This document shows positions 11,101-21,440 of a stretch of DNA of 64,000 nucleotides, one piece after another (position 1 is the stretch's first letter; each line of letters begins with the position of its first letter). The position numbers and the translations under genes are program-made. The notes under the pieces are model-generated. The model searched no databases and was not told the DNA's origin. It was given only the letters and a program-made list of their open reading frames with translations. Source of the DNA: Tolypeutes matacus (Eukaryota; Chordata; Mammalia; Cingulata; Chlamyphoridae); assembly GCA_026826555.1 (NCBI GenBank), contig JAKSZT010053837.1, positions 2,793,687 through 2,857,686 of the forward strand, given 5' to 3'.

Positions 11101-11708
11101 TTCTCTGAAAGCTGAAAACACAGTGTACACAATTATTGAGGTACTCTCTCTGCTGTTACTCTTCCCCAGCACACCCAGTTTGGCTTCCCATTCCCATTCC
11201 CAGCCTGGACATACTGGAGTCCAGATGGGAAGGCTGGTGGGGGGACGGGTGTGGTGTTCTGTGTTATATTTTACACTTGCAGCCACACAAACCAGTGCAG
11301 GTGTGAGGATCCCAGACTCCCCTAAATTATCAACACAACTGATCAAGCGTGGCCCAGGGCAAATCACTGGAACTCCCGTTAGGACCAAAAGCCAGATTTG
11401 GTTTTTCCATTGCCCATGAGGGAAATAGCATCTATTAAAAATGATAAAAGCTTCTCCTTGGGAGGCATCTTCCCTGCACCTCCAAACACCAGCTACTTTT
11501 GAGCTTCTGTTTTTAATGCAGACTTTTCCCCCTCCCTTCAGGGCTGTGCATTTTGGTTGGAGTGTCCATCTACACGCACCATTATGCAGCTGGTCAAGGA
11601 ACCAATTACCTGTCGAGTCACCACGGCTATTCCTTCATCCTGACCTGGATCTGCTTCTGTTTTAGCCTCATCATTGGCATTCTCTATCTGGTCCTGAGAA
11701 AGAAATAA
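8086..11708 (+). CDS. EMP1: Epithelial membrane protein 1 (tetraspan PMP22/EMP family), four coding exons
   Basis: Joining 8086-8163, 10456-10552, 10663-10803 and 11542-11708 gives one open frame of 160 codons plus TAA. It is recognisable as EMP1 from the N-terminus MLVLLAGIFVVHIAT, the block FQLFTMEKGNRFFLSGAT and the C-terminus LYLVLRKK. Four hydrophobic segments are visible: about residues 1-26, 66-87, 98-116 and 136-157. The first extracellular loop carries the family signature G39-L40-W41 with C44 and C49, and one N-glycosylation sequon N43-C44-T45. Family knowledge: EMP1 is a plasma-membrane protein linked to epithelial growth, adhesion and junctions, with no enzymatic activity. All introns are GT-AG and phases agree. 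The start is the only ATG in the first coding exon and has an A at -3 (CCAAG-ATG). The protein is three residues longer than human EMP1 as I remember it, with the extra residues in the second extracellular loop. There is no frameshift or premature stop, so it appears functional. Confidence 0.97.
8178..8900 (+). repeat. Ancient mammalian repeat interrupted by a DAS SINE
   Basis: TTCATTCATTCATTCAG starts the element at 8178. It is broken by the SINE at 8242-8417, then resumes through CTTCTTGGAGGAGGTGGG near 8608 and CAAGGCTTTGCTTGCCAGG near 8850. It resembles the copy at 2581-3060. Family name not resolved. Confidence 0.45.
8242..8417 (-). mobile_element. DAS-type tRNA-derived SINE (armadillo)
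   Basis: Read on the minus strand it starts GGGGGTCGGATGTGGCTCAA (A box region), has GGTTCGATCCCCGG (B box) and ends in an A-rich tail. It is flanked by a perfect 14-bp target-site duplication ACAAAGGAATTTTA at 8228-8241 and 8418-8431, so this is a clean retroposition event in EMP1 intron sequence. Confidence 0.9.
9001..10193. other. Unassigned EMP1 intron sequence
   Basis: Contains an A run at about 9075-9092 and a T run at about 9973-9990. I see no exon or recognisable repeat. Confidence 0.4.
10205..10396 (+). mobile_element. DAS-type SINE next to EMP1 exon 2 acceptor
   Basis: It begins AAGTGGCTGTGGCTCAATC, carries the B-box-like GGGTTCGGTTCC, then a GC-rich body and an (ATAA)n/A-rich tail. 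The 11-bp target-site duplication AAAGTCAAGGG is at 10194-10204 and 10397-10407. It ends 59 bases before the acceptor at 10455, leaving a very short native branch-point region. Confidence 0.9.
10456..10552 (+). CDS. EMP1: EMP1 second coding exon (first extracellular loop)
   Basis: The acceptor is TTCAG ending at 10455, behind a T-rich tract. The exon encodes 32 codons, V27 to E58, plus the first base of D59. It holds the GLW-C-C family signature and the NCT glycosylation sequon. The donor AAG/GTACCT at 10553 matches the consensus only at its first three intron bases. A stronger GTGAGT lies 32 nt downstream at 10585. Continuing into exon 3 gives D59-A-L-K-A-V-Q, as expected for EMP1. Confidence 0.94.
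10663..10803 (+). CDS. EMP1: EMP1 third coding exon (second membrane segment and cytosolic loop)
   Basis: The acceptor is CTGTGCCCACAG ending at 10662; the donor GTGAGT starts at 10804. The exon supplies two bases of D59, codons 60-105 and the first base of W106. It encodes AFMILSIIFSVISLAVFVF (membrane), the conserved FTMEKGNRFF loop and the start of the third membrane segment. The intron before it is only 110 bp. Confidence 0.95.
10804..11541. other. EMP1: EMP1 last intron
   Basis: A 738-bp intron with donor GTGAGT and acceptor CCTTCAG. No repeat or embedded gene is recognised. Confidence 0.85.
11542..11708 (+). CDS. EMP1: EMP1 last coding exon (third and fourth membrane segments, stop)
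   Basis: The acceptor CCTCCCTTCAG ends at 11541 behind a long pyrimidine tract. The exon supplies the last two bases of W106, then residues 107-160 and TAA at 11706-11708. It encodes WLCILVGVSIYT, the second extracellular loop (118-134) and a final membrane segment ending in LRKK. The loop reads HHYAAGQGTNYLSSHHGY, three residues longer than the human loop as remembered. Confidence 0.95.
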
Positions 11709-11724
11709 GGCTGAACAAGTTGAT

Positions 11725-11748
11725 GGGGGCCTGGGGGGTGGGGTGGGG
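11725..11748 (+). promoter_or_regulatory. G-quadruplex motif 1 in EMP1 3' UTR
   Basis: Four G runs of 5, 6, 4 and 4 are separated by loops CCT, T and T, starting 17 bases after the stop. It is on the sense strand, so it could fold in the mRNA. Confidence 0.6.
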
Positions 11749-11809
11749 AGGAGGAAGCAGTTGAATCCGGGAGGGAAGAGGAAGTTGATGTGTCAGAAAA
11801 ACCAAAGGA

Positions 11810-11836
11810 GGGGTGGGGGGTGGGCGGGAAGGGGGG
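11810..11836 (+). promoter_or_regulatory. G-quadruplex motif 2 in EMP1 3' UTR
   Basis: Five G runs of 4, 6, 3, 3 and 6 are separated by loops T, T, C and AA on the sense strand, about 100 bases after the stop. Confidence 0.6.
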
Positions 11837-12629
11837 AATAAGGCTGGGAGAGGTCAAAACCCAAACCATTACTGAGGAGATTCTCCACTATCAAGACCCT
11901 GCCCGTGGGAGCAAATAGTTGGCTACCGCTTTGATGCTCCCTCAAGGCGAAGCAGGCCGCAGAGGCTCCCTCCAGCCACCAGACTTGGCCTCAGCTGTCC
12001 TCAGCTGCACACAGCCTGGGGCCCCATCAACTGCCACACCACTGGCTCGACATCTGAGGCGGACTCTGGGTGGTGTACTGAGGTCCTCAGACCTACAGCA
12101 CCGGGTTAAAATAGCGGTACAAGCTCTGACAAGATCACATATTGTTTTTGTGCTGAGTATGCCAAGTCTGGAAGCCATCCTGCCCTTCTGACCCAAATTA
12201 AATGTCACATTCTAGTCTGAAGTACCCACAGGGGGACTTTGGTCAGTGAGCCATTGCCGCTCTTTAGAACAGATACTTAGCTCTGTGGAATTTGCAACAA
12301 AATGGGGTGGCGGGGGGAGAGGAAGAGAAATAGAGTTAGAAAGCCAAGCTGGTGGGTTAGATAAACCAAGAAAGAGAACTTCTCATGATGGAAGGCCTGG
12401 GGGTAGTCAGGGCCCAGAGCAGACTTCAAGGAGGCCTCCCTCTTGGGCTGTGCTGGGTCTCTTTCTTAAAGCCAAGGAAGCTCTTCTGGAGTTTCTGGAA
12501 AGCCATTAATGACCAATGCAATGGTGACAGCACCACACAAACCATGGGACCAAGGGGCAGTCTTGCAACATGCTACGTTAAGGTCTTGTTTCTAAGACTC
12601 CTCTCTCACTGTAGTCAGTGTTTGTTTTA

Positions 12630-12636
12630 AATAAAA
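12630..12636 (+). terminator. Possible proximal poly(A) signal of EMP1
   Basis: A canonical AATAAA sits in TTTAAATAAAATGGG, about 920 bases after the stop codon. No strong GT-rich stretch follows at once, so use is uncertain. Confidence 0.35.
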
Positions 12637-13806
12637 TGGGAGAGATAGGGACGGCTCCGTATAATACAATCTTATCACTCTCCCTCTAAATTATAAACTT
12701 TTTGAGGAAGTTTTGTCTAATTATCCATTTTGGGGATTGAGGCTCCAGAGCTCAGTGCTAGCTCTAGCTTTGATACTGGCTAGAGTTGTCCACTCTCAGA
12801 AGCCCTGGCTATACCTCTTTACAGGTGAAGGCATGAAAATTCTGGAAGTGAATTAAAGCATACACAAATCAAAACCAAATAGCTGTCCTTGGGTGGAAGG
12901 TGCTATATAATAGTAAAGTATTAAGGATTTATATTTCAGTCATGATAAGAACAGAGTGCCTGTGCTCCCAGGAAAATAGAAAATTCCCATGAAGTAAATA
13001 CAAATGTAGGTGATGGGCAGATATTTTCTTAAAAAAAAAAAAAAAAAAAAAGCAAGCTCTTGTGGTACCCAGTTGAATGGTAATTGAGCTGCTGTGCTGC
13101 CACAAGAGTATTTCTATATAGGACTTAGAAGTAGTATATTATTCCTGGTTAAGCAGGCATTGCTCTTCCCTGGAGCAGCTATTTTAAGCCATCTCAGATT
13201 CTACCTAAGGGTTTTTTTGGGGGTGAGTGGGTGACATTTCTTTTATTACCCTGAGAAGAAGATCTACCCCAGGGAGAATCTGAGATATCTTGCCCATGTT
13301 CCTTCTCCCAGTTCTCTTAACATCCCTATATACCTTTCCTTCTTGGGGAATTGTTATGCCATGATTGCTGGTATTTATGTAAAAGGACCATTACTAAGTA
13401 TATTTCTTGATGTTCATTCTGGTTAAGTGAAGGCTGAGGGCAGGCCCACAAATACCCTGAGCTGGGGGTAGAGAGATTAGCCAGTAAAAACTGTGGGATG
13501 ATGAAATTTTAAACTATGACTTAATTATCATACAATTATAAAAACCTGTCTTATTGTGCAGAAGCATACTTACATATCATATATATCTAAAAGAGATACT
13601 CACATTATGTTAAAGAGTCAAACTATGACCGGAGTGAACCATGTATTCCCATGTCTTTTACTTTTTTCTGTGACATTTACGTCTCATGTAATTGCATTAC
13701 ATTGGAGGGTTGTTCTAGTACTGTATTTGGCTTCTTCTTTAACGGATTGATATTTCATATACCATAATTGTAAATATTTTGATACAAATGTTTATAACTC
13801 TAGGGA

Positions 13807-13812
13807 TATAAA
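13807..13812 (+). terminator. Probable distal poly(A) signal of EMP1 (TATAAA variant)
   Basis: The hexamer TATAAA is a known minor variant of AATAAA. It is followed 20-45 bases later by CACTGTGTGAATGTTC and a T run, a plausible downstream GU/U-rich element. The distance from the stop fits the human 3' UTR length. Confidence 0.45.
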
Positions 13813-13830
13813 AACAGATTCTGATTCCCT

Positions 13831-16800
13831 TCACTGTGTGAATGTTCTTTTTTTAAAAAAAAAAAAAAAAAAGTAGGCAACTATGGAAAATGTGACCTTT
13901 ATTTCCAATTAATTTGTCAGTCAATTTGATTTGGACAAGTTGGCATTTATTTGAGATTTAAGCTACTTTCTGGTAATACATTAGGTATTTCTGCAACAAC
14001 TCTTTCAGGCAACTGAATGTAATATAGTATAGTTTTATCTTGTTTTTATTAAACCTCATGCAAAAATTGGAACTTCATAAGCAAATACATTAGGGAGAGG
14101 TCATTTTCTGACTTGAAAATGACAGAATGGCTTGTGTCATTAAGAAATGAGACATGGGTAAACTTTCCTTGAATTAGCCAGCTCTTCTAATGAATTCAAA
14201 ACCAAAGTTATTCATAAAAGTATGCATCACACATACTTTAGAAGCCCATTCATTACATAAACTTGGGCATACTTGCATGAGCTCATAAATGAAAGTGCTA
14301 TTGCTTCTGTGAGCACTAAGGACTGGCAGCAACAGTGGAAGAGGCAGGTGGACACTTTGCACACCAGTGTAGGGCAATGCCAATGTGGCAGAAATGGTTT
14401 TAATGTTGAATAATCTTCCCCATCCCTTCTGGTCTTGGATGAAATAATTACACAGAGTAATATACCAAAAATACACAGTAGAAGCTAGGAATAAAGCTTC
14501 AATATATTTTGAATTTAATTAATTGGCCAAATTGCATTGATCATTAATGCTTTCTCAGAGACCTGAATGATTCCTGAGTTTGCTTCTAGGTTACTACCAG
14601 AAGAAGTCTATTTCCCTCCCTTATTCCACCCAAGACAGCTACTTGGGGATTCTTTCCCTCATAGTATCTGCCCAGACATGGATCAGACCTCCAGAGCATC
14701 TGTCCTTCCCTTTCCCAGAGGGATCTTTAGGCAGAATCTCTAACAAAGTCCTTGTCCTATCCGAGGGGTCCTCTCCTGCTAAGATGGTAACTTCCTTCTC
14801 AAAGACCTGGATGATAAATTAGGGGCGGGGGACATTCTTATCAAGAACAAGGCAATGGGTTACTGAACATTTCCAGAAATGACTTGAAAGAAGCTTAAAC
14901 AGTACAAATGTTTAGATGAGCAGATGGCACTTAGCCCTTCATAATATATATTTACTATAAAATATTTGTTGAATAAATGTCTTAGATAGACTCTAATTGA
15001 ATTCAAGTGGTTGCCTAAATACTTTTAGGCTAAATTGGTCCAAATTATGAATACAGGGAAAATGAGGTACAGAGTTTTCAATTATCACTCAAGAACAGGA
15101 CCTGTGGGCAAATGATAAGTTATTCATCAAGGTGATAAACTTTAGGTACCAATGATTAAAACACAGCTATATCACTCTGCCTTGGGTTCAGCCATTACAG
15201 TGCCTGTGGGAAACCCCACTGACTTTCTTGCACAGAAAAAATGTTTGGAAAGGCCTTGAAAGAAGGCATATGGGTACTAAGAGGATATTGTGTAGGACTC
15301 CATATTTGAACAAAGGAGAAGCTCTCCCCTATGTTTACTAAGAAATAGCCAGAATATGCCAAAATACAGATAAAATGCACCAACACCAATATTTAAATGC
15401 ATTTAAAGGGGGGCTGTATTTGTGGGACCAGAGGAGAATGGGATAGGGAGGTGAGAGGCAGGATGGAAAGAGAAAACCTTGTTGGAAATTTTGGGTGGAT
15501 TCTGAGGAGGAGTGATTAATTTTAAAGAAATAGTCACAGCTCAGAGGAGAACACAGTGCCCAGAGCATGCAGTAGTCAGGGAAGGATACACACTGACTGA
15601 TGATGTGGAGCCCAGAGAAAGGAGGGTTTTGGAGTCCCACTTGGCATTATTTCTGTTAGAGAGGACTGTGGGGCCTATTCATGGGTTGGGGGTGACAACT
15701 CAAGCATGTATTGAGAAACTGCTGTGTGCTAGGTGTTGTATGTAGATGCTGGGGAAATAAAAGATGAATCAGACAAGTTTTCTTTCTTCATCATTCATCA
15801 AGCTTCCAGTCTAGTTTGGGGAGGAATCTCATACCTAGATAGAATGGAAGGCTAGAGATGAGAAGCATGGTGGGCTGGGGGAGGATAGGATTTCCAAGTC
15901 TTTGATTCTTCCTCATGGCCCTTATCCCACCTACCCCATAAACAATTAGTTGGCAAGTCCTGTGGTTTTTACTTCTGCCGCATCTAACAGCCACAATTTC
16001 CTTGATCCAAATGCCACTACTTTGGCCCTCTTTGTCTTCCATCTGGGTAATTGCAGGAGAAGGCCTCCCTGCTTTCACCCACAGCCTCTCCAATCTGTCC
16101 TTTGTGCTGGTGTCGGGATGGATGTTGATGGATAACTTATCATTGTCAGGGAGACAACCCAGGGCTGGGGGTGGGGGCAGACCTCCAGCACAGGATGACA
16201 ACGTGCATATTCTTAGGGTAAGCGCATACTCAATCTTCTGGTTAATGCTGATCTATTACAGCCTATAGAGTGAACCCCAAATCATGAATGACTCTCTAGG
16301 TATGGCAAATAAAGGGCTTTTATATGAAGAGATAAATTGAATAGGGGATGACATGGGGGGAGGAAGAATGGACTATTGAACTCTTCCCAATTTAGGAATT
16401 GGTTGGTTCAAAAAGTTATTTTCCTAAGTCAGTTGTGTGGAACTCAGATTATGTATATTTCTTTTCATAGAAGCAATTCAGTACTGTTTTATTTATGATA
16501 TGGGCTGAAAGACTTTTGTGATCTAGCCTGGAATCTTAATAATCATTAAACTTATTTTCAATGGGAAATAAGTTAAATTCTGGAACCTAGCACCCTCTGT
16601 TGCTCCTTCAAACCCTTCAGGGTAAGAGGCATGTATCTGGTGGAGGGTGGGGTGGGCAGTGACTATGGGTCCATATTCAGAAGACATGGTTGCCCTTGGG
16701 CAAGGAAATAGCTTCTCCCTGGTCATGTTCAGAATTTGCCACTGAATGTGAGAGAACATGGTGTTCAGCATGGCTCTGTCTGGCTACACACACACACAGA

Positions 16801-17254
16801 CACACAATGATATAAATATATTGTTTTGTAATTTGGGTATTCTGAAGACGGGACTGCGTGTTCTACTCCCTTGATCTCATGATTCAAACTCAATCTCCAT
16901 TTTCCCTCTTGAATTAGCATATCATGGCTTAAATCCAGTTTACATAGGCACTTTAGAATGAATTCAAGTCTTCAGTATAGTAATTTACAGGCTTTTGGAC
17001 GTTACGAAATCTTACTATTTTTAGTTTGGTTTCACAACTTCTCCCTCTAACAAAATGCTGAGGCAGGACACATATATATTAATCATCTTAAAGATGAATC
17101 AGAATTAAACTGGTTTGGAATATTTGGGTACACTTTTTACAATAGCTCTTGCAGTAACTAGGTGTTGTAAAATCAAGTTTGAGAATTATAGTATTGTATT
17201 TCTTTGTCAAAAAAGATTATATTCATTAATCTGACATTTAGACACCTCTTTTTT
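13831..17254. other. Intergenic sequence downstream of EMP1
   Basis: Mostly single-copy and unassigned. It starts with an A/T run at 13850-13872. A weak ancient-repeat block (TGTATTGAGAAACTGCTGTGTGCTAGG) sits near 15700-15830, and a short interrupted CA run near 16787-16806. No gene could be supported. Confidence 0.4.
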
Positions 17255-17560
17255 GTAACCTTTATATTTTGAAATGATTTCAAATTTACAGGGCAATTGC
17301 AAAAATAATACAGTCAACATCTTGATTTAAAGAAAACTTAAACCATTCTGGTAGCCATATGTAAATGCAGATTTCTTTCCATGAATCAAGTTACCAAATT
17401 TACTTATCATGGCCGACTGCAAAAATAATACAGTCAACATCTTGATTTAAAGAAAACTTAAACCATTCTGGTAGCCATATGTAAATGCAGATTTCTTTCC
17501 ATGAATCAAGTTACCAAATTTACTTATCATGGCCGACTGCAAGTGACTCTACTAATTTCC
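17255..17560 (-). repeat. Probable old L1 3' fragment containing a tandem duplication
   Basis: TTTGAAATGATTTCAAATTTACAGGGCAATTGCAAAAATAAT resembles, in pieces, the minus-strand 3' end of old mammalian L1 elements. The 120-bp duplication (17298-17542) lies inside it. The L1 assignment is tentative. Confidence 0.4.
17298..17542. repeat. Perfect 120-bp tandem duplication (2.04 copies)
   Basis: Bases 17298-17422 and 17418-17542 are identical at a shift of exactly 120 bp. For example, the whole lines beginning 17341 and 17461 are the same. The outer flanks differ immediately (position 17297 is T against C at 17417; 17543 is G against A at 17423). Identity with no substitutions implies a recent event or an assembly error. 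Confidence 0.98.
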
Positions 17561-17786
17561 TTCCCCAGTGTACTTCAAATCCTTCTTTGCTTGTTTTATG
17601 TAATATTTGTCAGAATTCCTGGAAGAAAAAATAAAGGATAAGTGCAGAAGGTTCTTGGTTGTTTGATTTAAGTTCATCTCAGCCACCCATTTCCATGGAG
17701 CTTAAACTGGACCTCACCATTCCCTAGAATTGTTCTTGACACAGGTCAAGGTGCTTCCTTTTTTCTTTTTGTGGCCAACATGGCCA

Positions 17787-17905
17787 CTTTTTTTTTTGTT
17801 GTTTGTTTGTTTTTGAGATACTGGGGCTGGGGATTGAACCTGGACCTTACAAGTGGGAAGAGGGTGCTCAATTGCTTGAGTCACATTTTCTCCCCACCAC
17901 CATTT
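17787..17905 (-). mobile_element. tRNA-derived SINE (DAS-like), older copy
   Basis: On the minus strand it has ATGTGACTCAAGCAATTGAG (A-box side) and CCAGGTTCAATCCCCAGCC (B box), ending in a poly(A)/CAAA-rich tail that is T-rich on +. No clear target duplication was seen and several bases differ from the other copies. Confidence 0.75.
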
Positions 17906-18029
17906 TTTTTTTTTTTTTTTTTAATTCTATGCTCGTAACTCTTCAGGGATGCTCTTTCTACTGGAGTATTTCCCTTGTGGGAAAAATATGCTTAAGATTC
18001 TCCTCTCTTAAAGCAAAGCAAAACAAAAT

Positions 18030-18325
18030 TAAACACGTAATTAACAGCATTGAATTATATATTTGAATGTGGTTAAAAGGGGGAAATTTCAGGTTGTATA
18101 TATGTTATTAGAAAAAAATTAAAAAACAAAAAACAAAGAACATAGGACTGTACAACACAGTGAAACCTATTGCAAATGATGGGCTATAGTTAATAGTACA
18201 ATTATAAAAATGTTCTTTCATGAATGTAACAAATGCATCACATCACTGCAAGGTGTTAATAATAGGGTGATATATGGGAACTTTGTATTGTAAGCAAACC
18301 TACAATTTCTCTAATAAAAAAAAAA
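18030..18325 (+). mobile_element. L1 3' UTR fragment
   Basis: The block TTGAATGTGGTTAAAAGGGG then AGGTTGTATATATGTTA is the well-known 3' end of old mammalian L1s, followed by A-rich sequence and a second block ending TCTCTAATAAAAAAAAA. Orientation is +. Confidence 0.65.
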
Positions 18326-19480
18326 GAGAAAAAAACCCAAAATAAGACAAAACACTTCTCTCTACCCTAATACTTTATTTCTTGCCAGCTCTTCATGGCC
18401 AAGCTCAGATGTGTTCTCTTATCTATAGTTTCACCAGATCCTGTCCTGACATTTATGGGACACAGGGAAAAAGGACAAATGGAAAGGCCTGACTGTCATA
18501 TGTTTAAATATTTAAATGCTTTATATCAAGGAAATGAGCTGTAAAAGAAAATAAAATATATCCTATTCTCCCACCTTCATAAATATACTTGGAAGGTCAG
18601 GATTAGAATTCTCAGACTCCCTGGAGTTCTGGGGTTGAACATGGCTTTGTGGGGTACTGGACCTTGGGCTCAGGGTCCTGCTGCATCTTTCATCTTTGGC
18701 TCCATCCCTCATTGTGAGGCTCCCTGTGTGCATAAATGTGGATACCCCAGCCCCACATCCCAAAGCAGTCCACCCCTCTTCCCCTCCCTCTGACAGCTGC
18801 CCCTCCACCACCCTGGGGCTAGGAGAGTGCACATCAGTGACATGGGCTGCCTTCTGTAGGACAGGCCCAGGGAAGAGACCCTAGAAGGGAGCGTGGGGAC
18901 TTTTAGGGAGGGAATTTGGGGGTTCTGGTAATCAGACTATAGTCTGGAAAGAGGGTGCAGGTGGGTATGCTCCTTTAATTCCCAAGCCCAAGGACCTCTT
19001 GTCCTTGGGAGGGTGTCCTGAAGGAGGCAGAGCAGAGCCTCGAAAGCGCAGGCCTCGAGCAGACACCTCTTGCCTGCTCTAAGGGCTCTGGTCTCACCAT
19101 CTATCTCACTTCTCATCCTCTGCTTCAGCCTCACTCAGGCCAGTCTGCTTCTGCCCTCACCATGCAGAGTGACTGCTCGTCTAGGAGTCGGTGGTGATTT
19201 CATCCCCCTTAGGCCAATGAACACTCTTAGCCTGTATCATCTTCTTCTTCTTTTTTTTTTTTCCCCCCAGCCCTCTGCTCATTTTATCTCTGTATTCTGC
19301 ATGGGTGACTTAATTAAAATTCATATAATTAATCACCACCCATTTTGTAATGGACACAAAATCTGCATCCTGACTCAGATGAATTTTCTGGGATCCAGTC
19401 CCAAAGGAACTACAAATTCAACCAAAACGCATGAGGTTCCTCCCCTCCTCTTCTTTTGTATCCCAGCCCAAGAAGTACTC
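18326..19480. other. Intergenic sequence, unassigned
   Basis: I see no gene here. A CT-rich and T-rich patch lies at about 19230-19270. The right part (from about 19090) could be more of the L2 element that is clear from 19480 on. Confidence 0.35.
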
Positions 19481-20245
19481 ACTCAGCCCTTAGATGTCCA
19501 GCCCAGAAACCAAGGGCCTCGCCCCATTCTTCACATCCGATCACTAACTGCATCTTGTGGATTCCAACTCCTAAGTACCCTAACCATTTCTAGACTCATT
19601 TCCTTTCTTTCCATTCCCTTCACAGTGACCTTAGTTCAGACCTTTAATAGCATTTAAAGTAGCCAAAGAGGCACTTATGAATTCTACTGGAATGCTTAAC
19701 TCATTTTTCTACTCACTCTGTTTAGAAATGATTTTCCTAAAACGCAAGTATGATCATGCCATTCCTCTGCTTTTAATTCTCCACTGGTCCCTTATGTTGT
19801 TCAGGAAAAAATTCAGAATCCTAAACTTGTCTAGCTCTACCTTTTCCCCCATGCCCACCCTATCCTTGAGCTCAAACATGCACGTGACACCATGCTTCCG
19901 GAAGTTTGTGCTCATATGCTGCTCCCTCGTCCAGAGTGTCCTGCCCTGCCCTGCTGTCTGTACCTTCCCCTGATGCTGCAAGGCCGCATAGGCTTCGCTT
20001 CTGAGAGCCTGGCCTGCCTGCCCCAAGCCCGACTGCGCTGCCCTTTGTCAAAGCTTACATACTGCCTTGTGCATACCCCATCAGAGCATTTGCCACAAAA
20101 TAATTTAATTGTGAGTTTTCTTGCATGTCTCCCTCATTAGACTGTGAGCTCACGAGGGCAGGGAACTCATTTTTCATTTCCTCACTCCCAGCATTTAGCA
20201 CTATGCCTGGCAATTAGCAAATGTTCAGTAAAATCATGTGAGAGG
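19480..20245 (+). mobile_element. L2 LINE fragment, 3' portion
   Basis: Landmarks come in L2 order: CCTAAGTACCC near 19570, TGATCATGCCATTCCTCTGC near 19750, GACTGTGAGCTCACGAGGGC near 20140, then AGCACTATGCCTGGCAATTAGC near 20197. It is an old, non-coding copy. Confidence 0.8.
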
Positions 20246-20524
20246 CACCGGAGAAGGTGCTGGGGAGATCCTGTGAAGGGTGGAGAGCCCATCCATCCAC
20301 CCCGGAGCTGAGAGTCTGACAGGGAATCAGACTAGTGCCCCAGTGGTTCTGTTGAAGCTGGAACATGGTTGATGCCGAGAGAGAAGGGAGGAAAGATGCC
20401 TGCTGGTACGTGTTTCTTAATCTGTTTAGGGTCATTAAATTTTATAAAAGCCCTCTCTGCAAAAATTTAAATATATATATATTTTTCCATAAAACTTAAG
20501 GATGTTCATAAATTCCCATGGAGC

Positions 20525-20931
20525 CTGTCCTGGTTTCCTAGGACTGCTTTAACAGAGTACCACCGACTGGATAGCGTCAGACAAGGAAATTTATTGTCTC
20601 ACAGCTCTGGAGGCTGGAAGCCTGACACCAAGGTGTCTGCAGGGCCATGCTGCAATCCGTGGCATTCTGTGGCTCGTAGATGCATCACTGCGATCTCTGT
20701 CTTCTCCATCCTCACGTGGCCTTCTCCCCAGGATCTGGCCATGCCTCTTCTCTCCTGCTCATAAGGACACCAGCCCTATGAGAACAAAGGCTCACCGTGC
20801 TCTAGTGTGAGCTCATTTTAACCTGAGCAATTTCCATCTGCAATGACCCCATTTCCAAACGAGGTCACATTCACAGGTACCAGGGTTAGGGTTTCAACAG
20901 TCTCTTTGGAAACACAAGTCAACCCGTAACA
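20525..20931 (-). mobile_element. MLT1-like LTR (ERVL-MaLR)
   Basis: On + it reads TGGTTTCCTAGGACTGC, CACAGCTCTGGAGGCTGGAAG, CATAAGGACACCAG, CATTTCCAAACGAGGTCAC and ends AACCCGTAACAG. These are the reverse-complement landmarks of MLT1 LTRs. A solitary LTR with no internal region seen. Confidence 0.75.
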
Positions 20932-21074
20932 GGGCCAGCCCTTAGACTGGGGTAAGCAAGAAGGGCCCCACTTTAGAGCAACCTGTGCTGGCCCCCTTCC
21001 AGCTGTGTCTTCCCCAAAGACTGTGGGCTCAAGAGCGCATGCCCCTCTGAAGCCTACCCCTTCTGGAAACAGTT

Positions 21075-21440
21075 TTAAAGCCGTGGTGGAAGACCATTTG
21101 AGATGACCTTGAAGGATGGACACAATTTTGGAAGCTGGACAAATGGGATGAAGAGGGAAGTTAGTCCAGAATGATGGACTGGCGAAGGCAAAGGGATGGA
21201 AAAAGCTGCCTGGAAAGGTAGATTGGGAGCTCTTTTGTGGATGGTCCTGACTCCCAGAGTTGAGAATTTTAAACTAATTTGGTGGGGACAATGGGGAGTT
21301 TTTAAACACTTTTGCATAGAGGATGATATAATTGGAGTATGCCTAAGAGGTTTAATTTGTCAAATTCTAGAGTGGATTCCAGGTGGAAGAGAAAGGAGGT
21401 GGGGGACAGTTAGGAAACTATTGCCGTAGTTAAGGAAGGA
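21075..21440 (+). repeat. Ancient mammalian repeat fragment, family unresolved
   Basis: The text from GACCTTGAAGGATGGACAC through GAGGATGATATAATTGGAG to AGTTAGGAAACTATTGCCG resembles the same old repeat as at 2581-3060. Confidence 0.4.

Larger units (their letters stand above)
11709..13830 (+). other. EMP1: EMP1 3' UTR (end inferred)
   Basis: About 2.1 kb of non-repetitive sequence follows the stop with no recognised transposon. This length matches the roughly 2 kb 3' UTR known for human EMP1. The first 130 bases are very G-rich, with two G-quadruplex motifs. A canonical AATAAA lies near 12630 (possible short form), and the variant TATAAA at 13807 is followed by a GT/T-rich stretch. The 3' end is inference. 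Confidence 0.6.

Noticed and set aside
19070..19657. 195-codon open frame on the + strand
   Set aside because: The right part lies in old L2 sequence and the rest is low-complexity; no known protein pattern.
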